NCBI GenBank assembly: GCA_003456765.1
Contig: DMOT01000211.1
Location: forward strand, 1 to 11,735
From: Bacillota bacterium
Lineage (GTDB): Bacteria > Bacillota > DTU025
Length of the DNA: 11,735 bases
Reading direction: 5' to 3'
The position numbers and the translations under genes were made by a program. Positions within the stretch are counted from its first letter, which is position 1. Every line of letters begins with the position of its first letter. The notes under the pieces were generated by a model. It ran no database searches, was not told the DNA's origin, and saw only the letters and a list, made by a program, of their open reading frames with translations. Shown one piece after another: positions 1 through 11,698 of this stretch.

Positions 1-539
1 GCAAAACGGACTGGCGTGATCCGGGATTGCTGCAGCTACCCTTCGATTTCGAGGGAGTTCCGCGACGCCCCGTAATGCTCATTGAGCGCGGAGTCGCGTC
101 GGGCATGATCTTCGACAGAACTGCTGCAAAGAAGGGTGAGGCGGAGTCGACAGGGCATGCTCTTGCTGGCGGCGGTCTCCGTGGTGGATATCCGTTGCAC
201 CTGGTGATGCGTCCTGGCGAATCATCCCTTGAGCAAATGGTGGCAGGCACCAGGCGGGGAATCTACGTGACCCGGTTCAACTACACTAACTCTGTGCACC
301 CGATGAAGACGATCTTCACCGGCATGACAAGGGATGGGACCTACCTCATTGAAGATGGCCGCATAGTTCGGCCGTTGCGGAACTTGAGATTTACTGATTC
401 AATACTTGACGGGATTTTTGCGAACATAGTTGCCATGTCGCGCGATACGGAGCTGTTGCCGGTTGTCGGCGGTCGCGGGATATACCGGGCGCCTGCCTTC
501 AAGACGGCTAAGCTGAATTTCACAGGCGCGACAGCGTAG
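1..539 (+). CDS. TldD/PmbA family protein, C-terminal part (5' end outside window)
   Basis: The reading frame is open from base 3, with no stop before the window edge, so the gene begins upstream; the first in-window TTG at 27 is not a convincing start. The visible part is the C-terminal domain of the TldD/PmbA (TldE) family, whose characterised members are zinc-dependent peptidases or their partner subunits and process peptides such as microcin B17 and CcdA. Diagnostic stretches are ESSLEQMVAGTRRGIYVTRF, then TGMTRDGTYLIEDGRIVRP and NLRFTDSILD, and a terminal APAFKTAKLNFTG. The TGMTRDG form resembles a branch often annotated only as metallopeptidase TldD-related protein, not classical TldD or PmbA. 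The HExxxH region that would distinguish TldD from the non-catalytic partner lies outside the window, so catalytic status is unknown. The stop is TAG at 537-539, 24 bases before gltX, which suggests co-transcription. Family assignment is firm; substrate is unknown. Confidence 0.85.
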   Translation, partial: KTDWRDPGLLQLPFDFEGVPRRPVMLIERGVASGMIFDRTAAKKGEAESTGHALAGGGLRGGYPLHLVMRPGESSLEQMVAGTRRGIYVTRFNYTNSVHPMKTIFTGMTRDGTYLIEDGRIVRPLRNLRFTDSILDGIFANIVAMSRDTELLPVVGGRGIYRAPAFKTAKLNFTGATA

Positions 540-563
540 TGAAGAGGAGCTGACTTTGGACCG

Positions 564-2042
564 ATGAATGCGGACTCAATATCGTCTAGAGAGGGAAAAG
601 TAAGGGTTAGGATTGCGCCCTCGCCCACAGGCAACTGCCACGTGGGGACGGCCCGCACTGCCCTGTACAACATGCTTTTTGCCCGTAAATACGGGGGCAC
701 ATTCGTGCTCAGAATCGACAACACCGACCTTGAGCGAAGCACCAAGGAGTCGGAGGAGGGCGTACTTGAAGGCCTCAGGTGGCTGGGCATAGAGTGGGAT
801 GAAGGGCCGGACATAGGAGGGCCTTACGGTCCCTATCGCCAGCTTGAGCGGATGGATACCTACAAGGAGACTGTGGAGAAGCTGCTTTCAGAGGGCAAGG
901 CCTATTACTGCTACTGCAGCCCCTCCGAGCTTGAGCAGGAGCGCAAAGCGGCGTTGGCTGCCAGTAAGCCTCCCCGGTATTCCGGAAAGTGCAGGAACTT
1001 GAGCGCTGCAGACCGCGCCAGGCTGGAGGCGGAAGGAAGAAAGCCTGTCGTAAGGCTTCGTGTGCCTGATGACACCTTGTCTTTCGTCGACTTGATCCGC
1101 GGCCATCAGAAGAAGGACATGTCGGAGCGGGGCGACTTCATCATATTCAAGTCCGATGGCACTCCTGTGTACAACTTCGCTACTGTTGTGGACGAGCACA
1201 CCATGGAGATGACCCATGTATTCAGGGCAGTGGAGCACCTGACTAATACGTTCGATCAGATATGTGTCTATCAATCGATGGGATGGGAGCCCCCGGAATT
1301 CGGGCACCTGACCCTGATGCTCAACCCAGACCGGACCAAGATATCGAAGAGGGCAGGGGCGGTGTACATTGGAGAGTTCAGGGAGATGGGTTATCTGCCC
1401 GAGGCTCTAAATAACTTCCTTGCGCTTCTCGGCTGGAATCCCGGTACAGACCAGGAGATATTCAGCATGGATGATCTAGTGGAGGCATTCTCCGTCGATA
1501 CATTGTCGAAGTCGGATGCGGTGTTCGACATAAAGAAGCTGGATTGGTTCAATGGCGTTTATATAAGAAGCCTTACCGTGCCTGGCCTGGCATCCAGGGT
1601 TCGTCCTTTTATGGAGGCCGCAGGGTACCAAGTTGGCGATACTGACTATCTCGAGCGGGCAGTCTCTCTCATCACCGACAGGATAGGCAGGCTTACGGAG
1701 GCACCCGACTTGCTCGGATTCCTCTTCGTCGATGACGTAGAGCTTGACCGGGATGCACTGAAGACAAAGGCCAAATTCTCCTACGCCGACATTGGGCGCG
1801 GCCTTCAGGCGTCAGCTGGTGCACTGGAGAAGGTGTCTGCATGGGAGCACGAGCCGATAGAGAAGGCGTTGAGATCTACAGCCGCTGAGTTTGGTTGGAA
1901 AGCGGGCGAGCTGCTTATGCCTGTGAGGATTGCCGTCACCGGTTCTCGGGTCACTCCGCCTCTTTTCGAGAGCCTTGTGCTGCTTGGGCGCGACCGATCG
2001 TTGGCCCGAATACGAAAAGCAATAGCCCTCCTGGAGGAATAG
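564..2042 (+). CDS. gltX: Glutamyl-tRNA synthetase (class I)
   Basis: This cytoplasmic enzyme activates glutamate with ATP and loads it onto tRNA. At 492 residues it is the usual bacterial length. The HIGH-type signature is HVGT at residues 26-29 after APSPTG, and the KMSKS-type loop is KISKR at 259-263. CYC at 116-118 and C143 match the zinc-site spacing of the E. coli enzyme, although the fourth ligand is not evident. The second half carries FREMGYLPEALNNFLALLGW, which is typical of GluRS, followed by the helical anticodon-binding region. Several usually conserved active-site stretches are altered: RIDNTD for RIEDTD, RAVEHLTNTFDQ for RGEDHxxNTPRQ, and AG for HG after the KISKR loop. ATG 564 is the first in-frame start after a stop at 540; GAGGAG at 544-549 is a rather distant ribosome site. 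With gatCAB downstream, a non-discriminating enzyme that also makes Glu-tRNA-Gln is likely, but this is inferred from context. Confidence 0.95.
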   Translation: MNADSISSREGKVRVRIAPSPTGNCHVGTARTALYNMLFARKYGGTFVLRIDNTDLERSTKESEEGVLEGLRWLGIEWDEGPDIGGPYGPYRQLERMDTYKETVEKLLSEGKAYYCYCSPSELEQERKAALAASKPPRYSGKCRNLSAADRARLEAEGRKPVVRLRVPDDTLSFVDLIRGHQKKDMSERGDFIIFKSDGTPVYNFATVVDEHTMEMTHVFRAVEHLTNTFDQICVYQSMGWEPPEFGHLTLMLNPDRTKISKRAGAVYIGEFREMGYLPEALNNFLALLGWNPGTDQEIFSMDDLVEAFSVDTLSKSDAVFDIKKLDWFNGVYIRSLTVPGLASRVRPFMEAAGYQVGDTDYLERAVSLITDRIGRLTEAPDLLGFLFVDDVELDRDALKTKAKFSYADIGRGLQASAGALEKVSAWEHEPIEKALRSTAAEFGWKAGELLMPVRIAVTGSRVTPPLFESLVLLGRDRSLARIRKAIALLEE

Positions 2043-2046
2043 GCGC

Positions 2047-6691
<4,645 letters not shown>

Positions 6692-6695
<4 letters not shown>

Positions 6696-8194
6696 AGCTC
6701 TGTGACATGACAATTCATGAACTCGCCATGCTCTTGAAGGCGGGCGAAGCAACATCTATGGAGATAACGAAGTCTGTGTTGGACCGGATTGACGAGGTAG
6801 AAGAATTGATCGGTGCATACGTGACGGTTACGCGCGATGAGGCGCTGGAGCAGGCAAACGCGGCTGACGAGCGAATAGCCATTGCTCGAAAACGCGGAGA
6901 CTTCTCCGGCATTAGCCCCCTGACAGGGATTCCATTGGCGCTGAAGGACAACGTCTGTACCAAGGGCACGAGGACTACATGCTCGTCGAGAATGCTCGCG
7001 GACTTCGTACCGCCATATGATGCCACTGTGGTAGGGCGCTTGCGAGATCTGGGTGCAGTAATCGTTGGGAAGACCAACATGGACGAGTTTGCCATGGGTT
7101 CATCTACGGAAAACTCGGCATTCCATGTTACTCGGAACCCCTGGGATCTTGAGAGAGTGCCGGGCGGGTCAAGCGGTGGATCGGCGGCGGCTGTCGCAGC
7201 CGGTGAGGCTATAGGTGCACTCGGTACTGACACCGGGGGTTCGATACGGCAACCTGCCTCATTTTGCGGGTTGGTAGGAATGAAGCCCACGTATGGAAGG
7301 GTCAGCAGGTACGGAGTAGTGGCGTTTTCGTCGTCGCTTGATCAGGTTGGCCCTATGACAAAGGATGTTCGCGATTGCGCGATCATGTTGGCTGCTATAT
7401 CAGGCCGTGACATGCGGGATGCCACATCTTCACCCGAGCCGGTTCCGGACTACTCCAGCCTTCTGGAGGGGAGTGTAGAAGGCCTCACTGTGGGAGTTCC
7501 TGCTGAGTTTCTCCACTCAGGGCTTGATAGCGGCATAAGAGAGCTTATGGATGGTGCCATTCGAATGCTGCAAGAGGCAGGACTTGAGGTAGCCGAGGTA
7601 TCGTTGCCCCATTTTGAGCACGCGATAGCAGTCTACTACCTGATTTCAAGTGCAGAGGCCAGCTCGAACTTGGCGCGCATCGATGGGGTGAGGTATGGGT
7701 ACAGAGCTCCGGATGCTTCTGGCGTTCAGGAACTGATACGAAGGAGCAGAAGCGAGGCGTTCGGGCCTGAGGTGAAGCGCCGCATAATGCTGGGCACTCA
7801 CGCCCTCAGCTCAAAACATTACGAGGAACACTACGTCAAGGCTCTGAAGGCGAGAACTCTACTCATTGAGGACATGAATCAAGCATTTAACAAGTGTGAT
7901 TGCATGATCTGTCCCACATGCCCAACGGTGGCGTTCAAGATAGGAGAGAAGCCCGATGACCCTGTGGCTGTCTACCTGATGGACATCTACACCACCATAG
8001 TCAATCTCACAGGAGTGCCTGCGGTATCCGTGCCATGCGGAGCCCTTGGTGGGCTGCCTGTTGGGGCCCAGCTAATAGGAAAAGCTTTTGATGAGGGCAC
8101 ACTGCTAAGAATTGCATATAGCCTGGAGAAGGCTTGCGCGATATCGGACAGGCGGGCACCTGTTGCAGCCGCGGATGGGAGGCGAGGCAAGTGA
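6692..8194 (+). CDS. gatA: Glutamyl-tRNA(Gln) amidotransferase subunit A (amidase signature family)
   Basis: GatA hydrolyses glutamine to release ammonia, which is channelled to GatB for amidation of misacylated Glu-tRNA-Gln. The 500-residue length is usual for the family. The amidase-signature catalytic triad is present: K85 in PLALKDN, cis-serine S160 in PGGSSGGSAA, and nucleophile S184 in TDTGGSIRQPA. These residues have the same mutual spacing as the triad of Staphylococcus aureus GatA (K79, S154, S178). GLVGMKPTYGRVSRYGVVAF, SSLDQVGPMT and the C-terminal GLPVGAQLIG are further family blocks. The ATG lies in an ATGA overlap with the gatC stop, preceded by GGGAGAGGG at 6675-6683, so translation is likely coupled. 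Nothing is truncated or degraded. An unrelated amidase is unlikely given the gatC and gatB neighbours. Confidence 0.97.
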
Positions 8195-9645
8195 TGCAAG
8201 ACTATGAGGTAGTCGTTGGAATAGAGGTCCACGTAGAGCTCGCCACTGAATCAAAGGTGTTCTGCGGGTGCAGGACAGCTTTTGGGGCTGAACCCAATAC
8301 GCAGACATGCCCTGTATGCCTCGGTATGCCGGGCGCGTTGCCTGTGCTCAACAGAAGGGCTTTGGAGTACGCGATTCGGACTGCCCTTGCCCTCAATTGC
8401 TCGATAGCAGATCGCACGAAATTTGACCGCAAGAACTACTTCTATCCCGATCTGCCCAAGGGCTATCAGATATCCCAGTATGACCTTCCAATCGGAAGCA
8501 ACGGGTACATTTACGTGGACGTTGAGGGGGAGGCCAAGCGCATCAGGATCAAGAGGGTCCACCTTGAGGAAGAGACGGCCAAGCTGATGCATGCAGGAGA
8601 TGACATCATCTCCGCCACCCACTCGTTGCTCGACTTCAACAGGGCGGGGATTCCCCTTGTGGAGATCGTTTCCGAGGCCGACATGAGGTCGGCGGATGAG
8701 GCCAGGGCTTACCTTAGCAAGCTGCGTTCAATTCTGCTTGCCATGGGCGTGTCCGACTGCAAGATGGAGGAGGGCTCTATGAGATGTGAGGCCAATATCT
8801 CAGTGATGCCCCGCGGATCAAAGGAGTTCGGAACGCTGGTGGAGCTGAAGAATATCGCCTCGTTCAGGGCTGTGCACAGGGCCATACAGTATGAGGCCGC
8901 AAGGCAGATAGAGGTTGTGAGCTCCGGAGGAGCAGTGGCGAGGGAAACGAGGCATTGGGATGATGCCAGGGGCGAGACTGCATTCATGAGGGGAAAGGAA
9001 GAGGCGCACGATTACCGCTACTTCCCTGACCCGGATCTTGGCCCGATCGTGATTGAAAAGCCCTGGGTGGATAGGATCGGGGATGAGATGCCGGAACTGC
9101 CTGATGCCAAAGGCGAAAGGTACATGCGCGAGTGGGATCTACCGAAGTATGATGCATCCCAGATAGCGGACTCCCGGGATCTTTCGGAGTTTTTCGAGAA
9201 GACCTGCGCCATTGTGGGAGATGGCAGAGAGGTTGCCAAGTGGATCCTCGGGGAGGTGCTGGCATCTCTGAACGCTACAGGCATAGAGCTTTCGGAGTCG
9301 AAGCTGACGCCGGAGCTGCTGGCAGAGCTAATAGAGCTTGTGCAGACTGGAAAGATATCGGGCAAGATTGCAAAGTCCGTATTTGAAGAGGTTTTCAATG
9401 AAGGCAAGCGCCCCGGCGACATAGTTCGGAATAGGGGATTGCTCCAGATCAGCGATGTCGGAGAGCTTGTCTCCATTGTCGAGAAGGTGATCGATGCCAA
9501 TCCCGGCCCTGTAGCCGATTACCATGCCGGCAAGACGAGGGCCCTGGGGTTCCTGGTAGGCCAGGTCATGAAGGAGACTCGTGGACGGGCCAACCCTCAG
9601 GAGACGAATAGGATTCTCAAGGAAGAATTGGACAGGCGGGCCTGA
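8194..9645 (+). CDS. gatB: Aspartyl/glutamyl-tRNA amidotransferase subunit B
   Basis: GatB binds the misacylated tRNA, activates the glutamyl carboxylate with ATP, and uses ammonia from GatA to form Gln-tRNA-Gln. From ATG 8194 the protein has 483 residues. It opens with YEVVVGIEVHVEL, followed by a four-cysteine zinc site (C24, C26, C39, C42) in FCGCR and TCPVCLGMPG. KNYFYPDLPKGYQISQYD, HLEEETAKLMH, LLDFNRAGIPLVEIVSE and EEGSMRCEANISV are GatB core blocks. The C-terminal third is the helical YqeY-like tRNA-binding tail, ending in NPQETNRILKEEL. GTG 8191 (4-base overlap with gatA) is an alternative start; ATG 8194 shares one base with the gatA stop. GGGAGG at 8178-8183 is the probable ribosome site. 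It is the last gene of the plus-strand train. The full GatCAB set means that glutaminyl-tRNA, at least, can be made indirectly. Confidence 0.97.
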   Translation: MQDYEVVVGIEVHVELATESKVFCGCRTAFGAEPNTQTCPVCLGMPGALPVLNRRALEYAIRTALALNCSIADRTKFDRKNYFYPDLPKGYQISQYDLPIGSNGYIYVDVEGEAKRIRIKRVHLEEETAKLMHAGDDIISATHSLLDFNRAGIPLVEIVSEADMRSADEARAYLSKLRSILLAMGVSDCKMEEGSMRCEANISVMPRGSKEFGTLVELKNIASFRAVHRAIQYEAARQIEVVSSGGAVARETRHWDDARGETAFMRGKEEAHDYRYFPDPDLGPIVIEKPWVDRIGDEMPELPDAKGERYMREWDLPKYDASQIADSRDLSEFFEKTCAIVGDGREVAKWILGEVLASLNATGIELSESKLTPELLAELIELVQTGKISGKIAKSVFEEVFNEGKRPGDIVRNRGLLQISDVGELVSIVEKVIDANPGPVADYHAGKTRALGFLVGQVMKETRGRANPQETNRILKEELDRRA

Positions 9646-9956
9646 ATGCTTTCCGGCTCATATGATGCGCTGATTTGCGCATAAGCCAACGAAAAGGCGC
9701 GCAGGCGAGTGGTCGTCAGCGCGCCTTCAAAGTTCCAGGGTTGCGCAAGGGCAGGTCAGAGCATGGCGTGCGGCCTGCTGCCCGCATCAAGGGGCCAGTG
9801 ATCGGCTTTCGCAGCACATTCTGCCGGGTGCCCCGGCAATAGGTGAAACGTGTCAAGATCCGGGAGGGGGCAGAGCTAAGTCAAATCCACAGGGCTGACC
9901 TCTCCATCCAGAGTGTGTTGCCTCCCGCAGTCATTTCGAGCGTCTACAGGAAGCTT
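9646..9956. other. Convergent intergenic spacer between gatB and the transporter gene
   Basis: No credible gene is visible in these 311 bases. They hold a small 6-bp hairpin, ATGCGC-TGATTT-GCGCAT (9665-9682), shortly after gatB, and a perfect 9-bp hairpin at 9694-9727 listed separately. A weaker pairing of GGGCAG (9749-9754) with CTGCCC (9778-9783) is also present. From 9784 to 9956 I see no further structure. An open frame starting at 9843 lies mostly antisense to the transporter and resembles no protein I know. Confidence 0.6.
9694..9727 (-). terminator. Hairpin terminator, best fit for the minus-strand transporter, possibly bidirectional
   Basis: AAGGCGCGC (9694-9702) pairs perfectly with GCGCGCCTT (9719-9727) around a 16-base loop. 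Read on the minus strand, the stem is followed by TTTTCGTT, an acceptable U-tract for intrinsic termination of the transporter transcript. On the plus strand the sequence after the stem is CTTCAAAG, a weak tract, so termination of the gatB transcript here would be less efficient. It lies 49 bases after the gatB stop and about 230 bases beyond the transporter stop. Confidence 0.6.
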
Positions 9957-11306
9957 TTACCCCTCAACTTTTCGCTTCTTGTCTATTCCACGCAGAATAG
10001 CCTCTCTGCGGTCTCCGTTGATAGGGTAGAAGTAGAGCGCCACCAGTGCCAGAACGAGCGAGACGATGGGGATTACTGTCATCAGAATCCTCAGGCCACG
10101 GGCAACCGTGTCCGGCTGGACGGCCAGGTGTGCGTCGTATCCGTACAGCCCCATGATGACGCTGAATGTTATCGCCTCGAGCGAGACGCCCAGGCGCATT
10201 ATGAAGGCGTTTGCGCCGAAATATGCGCCCTCTCGGCGCGTGCCAGTCTTGAGTTCATCTTCGTCGATCACGTCAGCTATGAGAACGTCGACGATCACCA
10301 TCAGGCCTGCAAGGCCTATCCCGACGAAGGCGGAAGTGATCATGCCGCCAACCAGGCTTTTGACGTAGGTGAATGGGATGAGGGCGAGGGCAAAGATGGC
10401 GGTTGAGAGCATTGCAGTGCGCCGCGGCCCGAAGCGATTCGTCACTCGACCCCACACCCAGACCATCGGAAGCGCCACGAGGAATATGGGCGCCAACATC
10501 AACGTGTTCTGCGCGTCGCTCAAACCGAGAACGTATTTGCAGTAGAAGGGCATTGTGGCCGGCAACAGGACGAAGGTGAATTGCACCAGCAGGTTTGCGA
10601 GGACGAATGTCACAAAGGACTTGTTGAGGAAGGTGTGCTTGAAGGCTTCTCCTACGCGCAGTCCCTGCTGCTGGCTGAACTCCGGGTTTTCTTTCGACCC
10701 TAGCAGGCTCAAGAACATGCCGATTCCGCCTATTATTGCAAAGATAAGGCCCATGCCGGCCCATCCAAACCATTGCCTGAACTGGGGGGCGAGGACCATG
10801 CCAATGATCATTCCCACTATTCCGAGTGCCTGGCGGAGCGCTGACACATGCGAGCGTTGCGCCAGCGAAGGATACATTTCAGGATAGAGAGCGGTCCAGT
10901 TCAGGATGACGACTGTAAAGAATCCGTCGAAGAGAAACGCGACGATGAGGAAGTAGGTGAAGAGTGCTGTATAGCTTGTTTGAGCCCATCCGGGAACCCA
11001 CCATACGAGGGCGAACACGATGCAGAACGGAATAGTGCCGAAAAGAATGAAGGGGATCCGACGTCCCCAGCGCGTGCGCGCGTTATCTGACCATTGCCCC
11101 GCCAGCGGGTCGTTGATGGCGTTCCATATACCGTAGAGAAGCATGCCAGTCCCATACAACGCCAGAGGCATCTTGAGAATGTCTACGTAGTAAAGCTGAA
11201 CCCAGGCGTTGAAAGCCTGGCCCAAAAGAGCGGCAGTGAACGATCCCAGGCTGTAAAGAAGAGGCCCCCTGGCAGTCCCATGATACTTGCCGATTTTCGT
11301 AGTCAT
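9957..11306 (-). CDS. GPH-family (MelB-like) sugar:cation symporter, major facilitator superfamily
   Basis: This is an inner-membrane transporter of the glycoside-pentoside-hexuronide:cation symporter family (MFS_2), importing a sugar or sugar acid with a cation; the substrate cannot be read from sequence. The 449 residues are highly hydrophobic, with about 12 candidate membrane segments and a basic C-terminus (DKKRKVEG). The family signature is clear: WNAINDPLAG at 61-70, then SDNARTRWGRRIPFILFG at 73-90, and DEDELKTGTRREGAYFGANA at 348-366. In MelB the matching first motif is WDAINDP, whose two Asp residues bind the coupling cation; here the first is N62 and the second, D66, is kept. ATG 11306 is chosen because GGGAGGGG sits 5 bases upstream; TTG 11321 would place the ribosome site inside the coding sequence. 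It is convergent with the gatB operon and unrelated to it. No catabolic gene or regulator is visible nearby. Confidence 0.93.
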   Translation of the reverse strand: MTTKIGKYHGTARGPLLYSLGSFTAALLGQAFNAWVQLYYVDILKMPLALYGTGMLLYGIWNAINDPLAGQWSDNARTRWGRRIPFILFGTIPFCIVFALVWWVPGWAQTSYTALFTYFLIVAFLFDGFFTVVILNWTALYPEMYPSLAQRSHVSALRQALGIVGMIIGMVLAPQFRQWFGWAGMGLIFAIIGGIGMFLSLLGSKENPEFSQQQGLRVGEAFKHTFLNKSFVTFVLANLLVQFTFVLLPATMPFYCKYVLGLSDAQNTLMLAPIFLVALPMVWVWGRVTNRFGPRRTAMLSTAIFALALIPFTYVKSLVGGMITSAFVGIGLAGLMVIVDVLIADVIDEDELKTGTRREGAYFGANAFIMRLGVSLEAITFSVIMGLYGYDAHLAVQPDTVARGLRILMTVIPIVSLVLALVALYFYPINGDRREAILRGIDKKRKVEG

Positions 11307-11311
11307 TTGAT

Positions 11312-11319
11312 CCCCTCCC
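11312..11319 (-). promoter_or_regulatory. Strong ribosome binding site of the transporter gene
   Basis: On the minus strand, GGGAGGGG lies 5 bases before ATG at 11306. This settles the start: the longer frame from TTG 11321 would translate the Shine-Dalgarno sequence itself. Confidence 0.8.
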
Positions 11320-11329
11320 AATACGGGCT

Positions 11330-11358
11330 ATTGCAAGTATTTCGACATTCATAGCCAA
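11330..11358 (-). promoter_or_regulatory. Weak candidate sigma-70-type promoter for the transporter gene
   Basis: On the minus strand, TTGGCT (11353-11358) is separated by 17 bases from TGCAAT (11330-11335), 24 bases before the start codon. Both hexamers are imperfect matches to TTGACA and TATAAT, so this is only a plausible placement. The candidate -35 overlaps one arm of the inverted repeat at 11354-11381. Confidence 0.25.
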
Positions 11359-11381
11359 GTGCCTGCCGTTCATGACTTGGC
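11354..11381. promoter_or_regulatory. Inverted repeat upstream of the transporter, possible operator
   Basis: GCCAAGT (11354-11360) and ACTTGGC (11375-11381) are exact reverse complements separated by 14 bases, giving a centre-to-centre distance of 21 bases, about two helical turns. The repeat lies 48 bases upstream of the transporter start and overlaps its candidate -35. Sugar transporter genes are often controlled by dimeric repressors or activators at such sites, but no regulator gene is in the window, so the role is inferred. Confidence 0.35.
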
Positions 11382-11401
11382 CGCTTGGTCCGGGCAAGGT
11401 C

Positions 11402-11439
11402 GGCCGCGATGGATGAGGCTGGCCGCGATGGATGAGGCC
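11402..11439. repeat. Tandem direct repeat, two 19-bp units
   Basis: GGCCGCGATGGATGAGGCT (11402-11420) is followed directly by the same unit ending in C (11421-11439), so 18 of 19 positions match. The flanks GGGCAAGGTC (11392-11401) and GGGCAAGATC (11449-11458) also resemble each other at a distance of 57 bases, exactly three units, which hints at an older and longer array that has decayed. Confidence 0.8.
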
Positions 11440-11500
11440 GGGTGCCGTGGGCAAGATCAGACGCGGGCTGGGGGGATGTGCGGGGTTTTGTAGCGGATCG

Positions 11501-11569
11501 GTCTAATTTTGAGTCGCTTTGCGATTGCAAGTGACTAATTTCTGAACGGTGGCGGTCTAAAACTTAGAC
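11501..11569. repeat. Three copies of a degenerate 15-bp dyad (GTCTAA-N3-TTAGAC type)
   Basis: The best copy is the perfect dyad GTCTAA-AAC-TTAGAC at 11555-11569. Related copies are GTCTAATTTTGAGTC at 11501-11515 and GACTAATTTCTGAAC at 11533-11547, each matching at roughly 9-10 of 15 positions. Starts are 32 and 22 bases apart. Read on the minus strand from 11570, the cluster starts TGTCTAAG and looks like the multi-repeat end of an insertion sequence; an operator array is the alternative. No transposase is visible in the window. Confidence 0.5.
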
Positions 11570-11698
11570 ACTTCTCCGAGCACCAATCCAATATGTGGGC
11601 ATATGCACTTCCGTATAGCCAGTTACCCCCTTAAACTGGATCGGCCTGCCACTACATCCCTGGTTATCCCTGACATATATTGCCTTACAACTTCAAGC

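Noticed and set aside
341..814. Minus-strand open frame across the tldD-gltX junction
   Set aside because: It is antisense to two recognisable genes, and its Ser/Pro/Arg-rich translation looks like a frame shadow.
6715..7290. Minus-strand open frame of 191 codons within gatA
   Set aside because: It is wholly antisense to the conserved amidase core, with a low-complexity Ser/Pro/Ala translation and no family resemblance.
9665..9682. Hairpin ATGCGC-TGATTT-GCGCAT as the gatB terminator
   Set aside because: The stem has only 6 bp and the following plus-strand sequence is AAGCCAACG, with no U-tract.
9843..10406. Plus-strand open frame of 187 codons beginning in the spacer
   Set aside because: Most of it lies antisense to the transporter gene, it has no clear ribosome site and no recognisable protein character; the minus-strand frame has strong family signatures.
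11307..11321. Upstream TTG start for the transporter
   Set aside because: Starting at TTG 11321 would translate through the GGGAGGGG ribosome site; ATG 11306 has ideal spacing from it.
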